Assembly: GCA_025331565.1 (NCBI GenBank)
Contig: JAFREQ010000042.1
Coordinates: forward strand, 4,122,501 to 4,186,500
DNA from: Holacanthus passer
Taxonomy: Eukaryota; Chordata; Actinopteri; Pomacanthidae
Direction: 5' to 3'
DNA: 64,000 nucleotides
Position numbers and translations under genes: made by a program. Below are positions 57,781 to 64,000 of the stretch, piece by piece; position 1 is the stretch's first letter, and every line of letters begins with the position of its first letter. The notes beneath the pieces are model-generated. The model was not told the origin of the DNA, searched no databases, and saw only the letters and a list, made by a program, of their open reading frames with translations.

Positions 57781-59994
57781 TATAAATGATGTACAAATGA
57801 CTAAGAGTCTCTTTTGATGCTGACGTGTTATAATTTATCTTGACAAGGACATTAAAGCCTGAACTAACATAATATGCCAACATTTGCTCATTCATAATAA
57901 ACAAAAAGCACACAAACTAAAGTATGGGACAAATTAAAACCAGGATTTACCACAGGTGTTTGAATTTATCATGATGGGATCAGCATCAGTCTGGACCGAC
58001 AGACATTTCAGTAATAATGGCTAAAAACTCTTTACTCACTTCGTCTGACCGATGACTGATGTTGCATAATTAAAACTCACTCCTCCTTTTTATTGCCTTG
58101 TTCCCCATTCACTATATCTCTGTGTACACACATAGGCTCTTCCCAGCTCTGAAGATAACAACATCATCGACGTCACTTGCACATCCACTCTGTCAACAGA
58201 CCTCTGACCTCTGCGAGAGGACAGACACATTACTCTATTACTAAGTGTTTAGCAGACACAGGACACACAGACACAAACTCAGCGTCTGTGATGCTGTGTT
58301 AAGCCTCCTCGACTTCAGCTCTTTGAATATAGACCTCAGTTTTACTGCCTCCATCTGAGCAAGTCCTTAGATACCAAATATATGAAATAACATTTGTTCT
58401 GATCACACCTTTACTCGTCACTCTTTAACTTTTACAGCCTCATTTTTTATTTTCCGGTCGAGATGAGCACAATGAGTCTGTCAGTACTGATAATGGGGAT
58501 TGGCAGCTGAATCACGCACATCATGGGTGTGGGTCAAACACATAAAAGCGATGCGCATGATTGGTTTTCAAATTCATGTTTGGAGGCAAAACACGCATGA
58601 ATTGCAGGTTTTAATTTGTGGTGACGGGAAGACAAACCACTTCTCTTTTTGGTTTCAGGAAGTAATTTTAACCTTCACAAAGGAAATGAATTCACTCACA
58701 TATATATTTGATCTATATATTTTAATGTGTAGCACCTTACTTCCTTTTCAGGGTGTTTGCTCAAAAGCTTAATATGAGTCTATAAACCTACAGCACAGTT
58801 CACAGAGTATATATTTATTTTCTTTTAGTACCTTGTGATAGTGTGTTTTGCAAATGTTTTGTAATTAGGCAAAGCATTCTCACATAAAGTTTGTTACCTG
58901 AATTTGGAGAGATGTGTCATGTGTCAACAGGTGTGCACACACCCTCACCTTCAAAATACAAGAGGAAGTGGGAACAAAACAATAAAGGTGTGTGGGTCTT
59001 TTCTTCAAGTCATGTGTCACCAAACATTCAGGAAAAGTGCTGAAAATTAACTTGAACTAGTGGCAAAAAGAAGGTTCTTAAAAGTTAGACAGTGAATAAT
59101 GATGGAAAAGCCAACATTTGAAAGTTGGGTTAGTGACACAGAAACAATTTTTGACTTTTCCTGAACATTTGAAGTCTGGGTTGAAAGTAAATCATCACGA
59201 GACAAAACTTGGTGTTGGAATAATTAACTAAGACTCATAACTGAGTAATATATGCATTCACCTGTTTTTCATTCATCGAGTTTAAGGAAATAATTGAAAG
59301 ACAAAATGAAACCTAGAAATGGGAGAAAATCTATTTAACTAATTCTTACATTAAAAAGAAACTTTGAATAGATCAGGCGAAGAATTTGAAGGTGAGGTTT
59401 GGCATCCTGACACACCTGCTCACAGATTAGTGTTTTAAGAGATGGGTGATCATTTTATAGCAGTGAATATAACACATCCATCCACTCGTTAAACCAAGAT
59501 AAAAAATGCTTTAAAATGCATCTGTAACTAGAAACTTTTTGGAAACTGAAGCAGAGATGGAATTAAAGCCTGAACAGAAACTGAAGTGTGTGACTGATGA
59601 AATGTCGAGATAAAGCTTGGGTGCTAAAAGTAGGACAGAATTCCTCCTGATAAGCTGAAGCATATCTGACCTGCACTGGGTGTTTTAGCTGTTTGATAAC
59701 AGAGATGATAAAGTTAGAAAAGGCCACTTCATCTTGACTGTAGAGGAACATCATCACCACCCAGTGGTGGAAATGAACATAGCAACATTAAGCTTCAGTA
59801 AGCTTCTTATGTGCTACCAAATACTAATATGCAGAGGACATAATGAATGGGAAATCACATGCAGTCATGAACAGCTCTGATAACAACCAGAGCAACCGAG
59901 ACAATTCATTTCAGTGTAAACATAAAGACGCACATGACTCATGCGTCTACATGTTTAACACAGACGACAGGAACAGTTCTTGATAACAGTATTT

Positions 59995-60000
59995 TTTATT
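59995..60000 (-). terminator. znf281: znf281 polyadenylation signal (AATAAA)
   Basis: Canonical hexamer with a GU-rich element 15-35 nt downstream. Confidence 0.5.
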
Positions 60001-61593
60001 GTTTTCTCCCTAATCAGTTTTAAATTCATTGGACAAGTAGTCTTGTGAAACGTGTCACAAGAAGCTGAAAGAACATAAAAATGGAAGATATCATCAGCTA
60101 CAAAAATTTGGCGGTGATAAAAAAAAAAGGGAAAGAAATATAGTAAAATAAAATTTATACAGGGGTCAATATTCAGCAAGATTTAGTGTTTTGTACATTT
60201 CTTTTGTAAACAACGAGCATATTGAAACAATATGGCAAATCAGATGTGGAGGAGAGAGGTCAAACTGAAGGAACTGAACACTGGCTGGCGTGACACATTT
60301 ACAGAAACCCTTGAGCAACGACGTCTTAGTGGGTCACAGAAATGTCATGTACACAAATGTCTAAAAATAGATGCACAGAAACAGGACATTTGTTTTTTTT
60401 TTTTCTTCTTTTTTTACATACAACAGCATCTCTGCTACATACACCCAACCTCCACTCCTTTGTCCCTGGTTTATTGTGATATGAGGTATATGCGAGGCAA
60501 ATTCTTGTTCACGCCTCAACATGGCAACGTATTACTTAAGATATTACAGCATTGCATTCACTCTGCCATGTTTAATGATTGCTTAAAACAACAGGCCATC
60601 GGGGCGTAGAAAGGGTTTAAAGACTCATTCAGCAGAGTGATATCAGTTCCAGCACTCAAGGCCAGTTGTAGCTATGGAAGACAGCGCAATTATTGTTGTC
60701 TTTACAAAAAATAATGTACAGCATAAATACATTTAAAAAATCAGCAAGAAATTACATTTAACAATTTACTACATAATATCTTGCACCCGTGCTTCTCAGG
60801 AATAGGCACCCAATTTCTAACGGGACATATATGCTCGGTGCTGCCGGCACGCGTGGAAAGATCTAATGCATACGAACGTTTGGTCAGCCACCTTTCTGCT
60901 CGTCGACTGCCTCAGTAACAGCTGAGGGAAAACTCCATCACTAACACGTTTGTCATCAAATTCAATAAGAAAGCAGAGCTGCTAAAGTTGGGTACAAGTC
61001 AAACTAAAACTAGGGGTTTGAATTACATTTACATTATCCCGATTAAACTGTATTTTAAAAGCCCCCCTCCCTCCCAAGCTAAACCCTTCCTAAAAGTAAG
61101 GAGAAAGAGAAAATGTTAATGAAAAATCCCACTTTCACATATCAACCCTCGCCACCCACCATCCCACCCAAACGAAGGCCCCCCCCCATCATACAGCCAG
61201 AATATGTTCAACCCAGAAGCCCCATCTGCAAACGCCCAAATAACGTCTGTGTCAAAAAGCCAGTCCGATCCTGATGCCTGAGCTTCCTCGATCCGACGGG
61301 GTGTACTTTACTTTACTCGATGTAAGAAAACGGCTCAAAGTGCTAATTGGATTCTTTTAAAGAAATAAGAGAACTGAGGAAGAAGTGGAGGGCGAGACAA
61401 GGGGAAGGCCGTTCTATCGCTGTCCAACAGCAACCTCTATTGGCCAAAGACAAGCCCTAACATCTCTTTGTTCTCCAAAAATATACCCAGGACAACATTT
61501 ACCCCCCGAACCAGCCCTCACTCTTCCTCTACTTCAACTGGCAGTTGCCCAGAATGATTAAATCTGTTATTTTACATTAATATATATTCTTAT

Positions 61594-61622
61594 AAATATA
61601 TATATATATAGATATATATATA
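61594..61622. repeat. (TA)n tract
   Basis: TA dinucleotides broken once by GA, within the znf281 3' UTR. Confidence 0.85.
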
Positions 61623-62255
61623 TGGCCCTTATTGAAAGAAAACATGAGTTTCACATTGACACGAAAGTACCATAATCTCTGTATAGCCAAGTAGAAAGTG
61701 TTTTCAGTGCTCGAGTGAGCTGGCAGCAGTCTGTTTATGTCACACTCATTCAACAAGTAATAAAACATAAGAAAAATCCTCTCTGAAGTCGCAAACTTAA
61801 ACTTCTGAACAGAGTGCTCACTGCACCTCGTAGGCTTCTCCTTTTCCACTTTTTCCTGAGTAATACTTTCAACCGTGTAACAGAAAATAACTTTTTTGTC
61901 TATTTTTTTTTTTTTTTTTTTTTTTTGCTGTTTCGATTCTGGGCTATTCCCTGCCATCGTGGTTATTTTCATTATTATTTTACAATTGTAAAGTTGATTG
62001 CTCAAACACTTCAGCTCGTTGGAAAAGAAATACGTCCGGTGCTACTCTACACTTCAAAAAGTACTTTCAGTTCATGATTAATGACCAGACCTAATGTCAC
62101 TAATATGACAAGAAAAAACAGTAAATACATATTTAACTTAAAAATAACAGATACTTTTAAAAAATTGCATTTGCAGGAAGCCTTGCAGGCTTATTGTGGG
62201 GAGAGGAGTGGGCACAAAAACAGAGCATAATCCAACGAAAGATGTCACTTAAAAA

Positions 62256-62291
62256 AATAATAATAACAATAATAATAATAATAATAATAAA
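62256..62291. repeat. (AAT)n trinucleotide tract
   Basis: AAT repeats with one AAC interruption, just after the znf281 stop in transcript terms. Confidence 0.9.
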
Positions 62292-62358
62292 ATAGGAGCA
62301 CTAGAAAATTAAAATAAGAACAACTTTAACGACAGAGTGTTCTCTCCCTCTCAGGCTC

Positions 62359-63942
62359 TCATCTGTAGCTTTGGCTTGTTGTAGTTTTGGAACCTGTACT
62401 TACTGGCTCATTGACATCAGATAACAAACTACTATACCCTGAGAATTCAGACACAGGCGTCCGTATCCTGTGATCCACCTCCCCGCCAGAGTCAGTGCCA
62501 TAAGACAAGCCGCGGCCGTCTGACTTGAACTGGGAGCCAAAGGCCTGAGCAAAGTTTTCTATCTGGTAGGAAGGCTTGGAGGAGTCCAGAGAGGCCAGGT
62601 CCTGCGACGGGGCCAGAGGGTAGACGGTGCCGTTCTTCACTGGCGGGTGGTCCTTCTGGCTGCTCAGGTCAGACGGGCTGATCTGGTAGGAGGAAGGGGG
62701 GGTGGAGGAGTGCTGCTTCTCCATCTGGTCAGTGAGCTCCTGAGAAGGGGTGAGCTGCTGGTGTGTGGAGGCCTCCAGGCTCGTGAGGTGGAAGCTGTGC
62801 TGTGGTGAGGAGCCCGTCAGCATCGCAAAGTGAGACTTTGGCACAGAGGAGGGCAGCGAGGGCGAGGCCACCGACTGGCCAAACCCGCACTCCAGGGGGG
62901 ACGTAGTGTAGATGTTCTTGTCAGCGTAGAGGGGGTTTCCCGAGTGGGAACTGGTGAACGGCCCTGAGGCGGGAGGGCCCAGAGGGAAGCTGGCACTGTG
63001 GCTGGTGCGCTCCAAAGCCTGCAGCAGGAAGCGAGAGTATTCGTGCATCATGACAGTCTTGTCTCCAGATGGGCTGGGGGTGTCGGCCCCGTGGCCGAGG
63101 TCGGGACCGTCGGCCGAGGCGGGGTTCAGCTCCACGTGGTGGTCGCCGATGTCAAAGTGAACGTCATGGTGGGAGCCGTCGGGTTTCTGGGTGTAGTGGT
63201 CCAGGATGCTCTGCAGCACCTCGTCCGGGATCCCCGACTTGTCGAGACTCAGAGGTGCGTCGCTGTCCATCACACTGGAAACCTGAATGACTGACTGCTG
63301 GGAAGACAAGTGACCAATGCCGACGTCATACTCACCACCGGCTCCTCCGACCACCACCGGCCCTGACGAGTTTGCATTGTTTGCTGCATGTAGGTAGCGT
63401 CTTTTCTTGAGGAACTGCATGGCGTCGTCGTAGTTGCTGCTGGTGGGCCCGACTTTAACTCCGTTACCCTGCATGAGGCCGAGACCATCCATGCCCCCGC
63501 TCTGCTCCAGCGAGTCTGCTTTGACCTGTCCCAGCTCCGCTTTGTCCAGGCTCTTTCGATTAGCCTTCTTGAAAGCCATCTTTGGAGCTCGGCCGTGGTG
63601 GACCTGCTGCATGCTGGGTCCTGGCTCAGTAGAGGAAGATACCGTGTGATTCTCCACAGAGTACTCATGGATGCTGTAGCCTCCAGAAACAGCCCCGTGA
63701 ATGTGCGGGACCCTCACCCCTCCTCCATCCCCCTTCTTCTTCTTGCGCTCACCTCCCTCTCCAGAATTTTTGGACCGTCCCCTCTTTCTCACAGTACTCC
63801 CAGCGTTTCCCTGAGTGATTCCATAGCTGCCGTGTCCCATGTCTACACAACCCAAGTCCATCATCCCGGGATCCAGCCCCTTCTTTATGGCTTCTCCACA
63901 GGTTCGCTTGTGCTTAAGCAGTCGGTCTGTCCTAGAAAAATA
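62359..63942 (-). CDS. znf281: Zinc finger protein 281, last coding exon (partial gene)
   Basis: Krueppel-type transcription factor related to ZNF148 that binds GC-rich promoters and acts mainly as a repressor in pluripotency and EMT control. This exon begins in phase 0 after CCCATCAG| and encodes 527 aa. It starts inside the fourth zinc finger (YFSRTDRLLKHKRTC, ending in Cys, i.e. a C2HC finger). Then come a basic Lys/Arg run (a probable nuclear signal, ERKKKKGD) and long low-complexity stretches with blocks diagnostic for ZNF281: NYDDAMQFLKKRRYL, GIPDEVLQSILD, YTTSPLECGFGQSV, THQQLTPSQEL, YQIENFAQAFGSQFKS and the C-terminus TTTSQSYR. These blocks separate it from ZNF148. The other fingers and the start lie beyond the right edge. 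Confidence 0.93.
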   Translation of the reverse strand, partial: YFSRTDRLLKHKRTCGEAIKKGLDPGMMDLGCVDMGHGSYGITQGNAGSTVRKRGRSKNSGEGGERKKKKGDGGGVRVPHIHGAVSGGYSIHEYSVENHTVSSSTEPGPSMQQVHHGRAPKMAFKKANRKSLDKAELGQVKADSLEQSGGMDGLGLMQGNGVKVGPTSSNYDDAMQFLKKRRYLHAANNANSSGPVVVGGAGGEYDVGIGHLSSQQSVIQVSSVMDSDAPLSLDKSGIPDEVLQSILDHYTQKPDGSHHDVHFDIGDHHVELNPASADGPDLGHGADTPSPSGDKTVMMHEYSRFLLQALERTSHSASFPLGPPASGPFTSSHSGNPLYADKNIYTTSPLECGFGQSVASPSLPSSVPKSHFAMLTGSSPQHSFHLTSLEASTHQQLTPSQELTDQMEKQHSSTPPSSYQISPSDLSSQKDHPPVKNGTVYPLAPSQDLASLDSSKPSYQIENFAQAFGSQFKSDGRGLSYGTDSGGEVDHRIRTPVSEFSGYSSLLSDVNEPVSTGSKTTTSQSYR

Positions 63943-64000
63943 CTGATGGGAACAGACACCAAAAGTTGTATTTAAAGCAAATAATGATGAGTAATTTTGC
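63943..64000 (-). other. znf281: znf281 intron (3' end)
   Basis: The minus strand shows TTTGGTGTCTGTTCCCATCAG|TATTTT, a pyrimidine-rich tract and acceptor. No open frame continues the zinc-finger sequence upstream, so the preceding fingers are on an exon outside the window. Confidence 0.75.

Larger units (their letters stand above)
53831..59974. other. Intergenic stretch between muc13 promoter and znf281 3' end
   Basis: No gene recognised. Contains the reverse-transcriptase-like relic at about 55690-55870, a LINE tail at 57733-57780 and short T runs. ORFs of about 110 codons at 56349-56687 and 57090-57431 have no recognisable motif. Confidence 0.5.
59975..62358 (-). other. znf281: znf281 3' UTR
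   Basis: From the znf281 stop to a polyadenylation signal AATAAA on the minus strand at 60000-59995, followed by the GU-rich TGTTCCTGTCGTCTGTGTT, a good downstream element. The stretch is non-coding and AT-rich. It holds (TA)n at about 61594-61622, a T-run at 61903-61926 (A-run in the transcript) and (AAT)n at about 62256-62291. The 2.4 kb length is plausible for this gene. Confidence 0.55.

Noticed and set aside
62359..63942. ZNF148 instead of ZNF281
   Set aside because: The first impression came from the basic region and the intron position. The C-terminal blocks (SPLECGFGQSV, YQIENFAQAFGSQF, SQSYR) are those of ZNF281.

Overview
This is vertebrate nuclear DNA, almost certainly from a spiny-rayed (percomorph) teleost. 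Genes are split by GT-AG introns, CA/GT microsatellites are abundant, and there are several copies of an AT-rich dispersed repeat that I associate with percomorph genomes. No bacterial, phage or CRISPR feature is present. Three protein-coding genes can be reconstructed, all on the minus strand; their exon joins were worked out by hand from splice sites and reading-frame continuity.

(1) mpp3, a membrane-associated guanylate kinase scaffold, has 18 coding exons from 19022 down to 5454. It encodes 585 aa with domain order L27-L27-PDZ-SH3-HOOK-guanylate kinase. Its second coding intron holds a 712-bp solo LTR with a perfect 5-bp target-site duplication, antisense to the gene. Candidate non-coding first exons and one alternative coding first exon lie at 28.2, 30.7 and 34.1 kb.

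(2) A muc13-like transmembrane mucin has 13 coding exons from 53661 down to 37830. It has a signal peptide, one very large exon of about 57 Thr/Ser/Pro repeats, then EGF, SEA (with a GS autoproteolysis site), two EGF-like segments, a membrane helix and a cytoplasmic tail. The mucin exon is 1 nt out of frame as given. The break maps to a single 28-nt repeat unit at 42518-42545 in an array otherwise built of 36- and 39-nt units. It would truncate the protein before the SEA domain unless it is an assembly error or a variant allele.

(3) The last coding exon of znf281, a C2H2 zinc-finger repressor, spans 63942-62359. It is followed by about 2.4 kb of likely 3' UTR ending near 59980. The rest of znf281 lies beyond the right edge.

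Between the genes: 1-5453 is the left flank and possible mpp3 3' UTR, with a (CATA)n array and a fold-back element. About 19-37 kb is a sparse stretch with candidate mpp3 promoters and exons, a CpG-dense patch and many microsatellites. 44.6-53.6 kb is muc13 intron 1, holding a TIR-bearing non-autonomous DNA transposon. 53.8-60 kb is intergenic with a possible decayed LINE reverse-transcriptase relic. The three proteins (epithelial/neuronal polarity scaffold, epithelial surface mucin, nuclear repressor) share no obvious pathway. I find no clearly new biological system; the items most worth checking are the mucin frameshift, the sequon-bearing mucin repeat, the solo LTR and the alternative mpp3 first exon.
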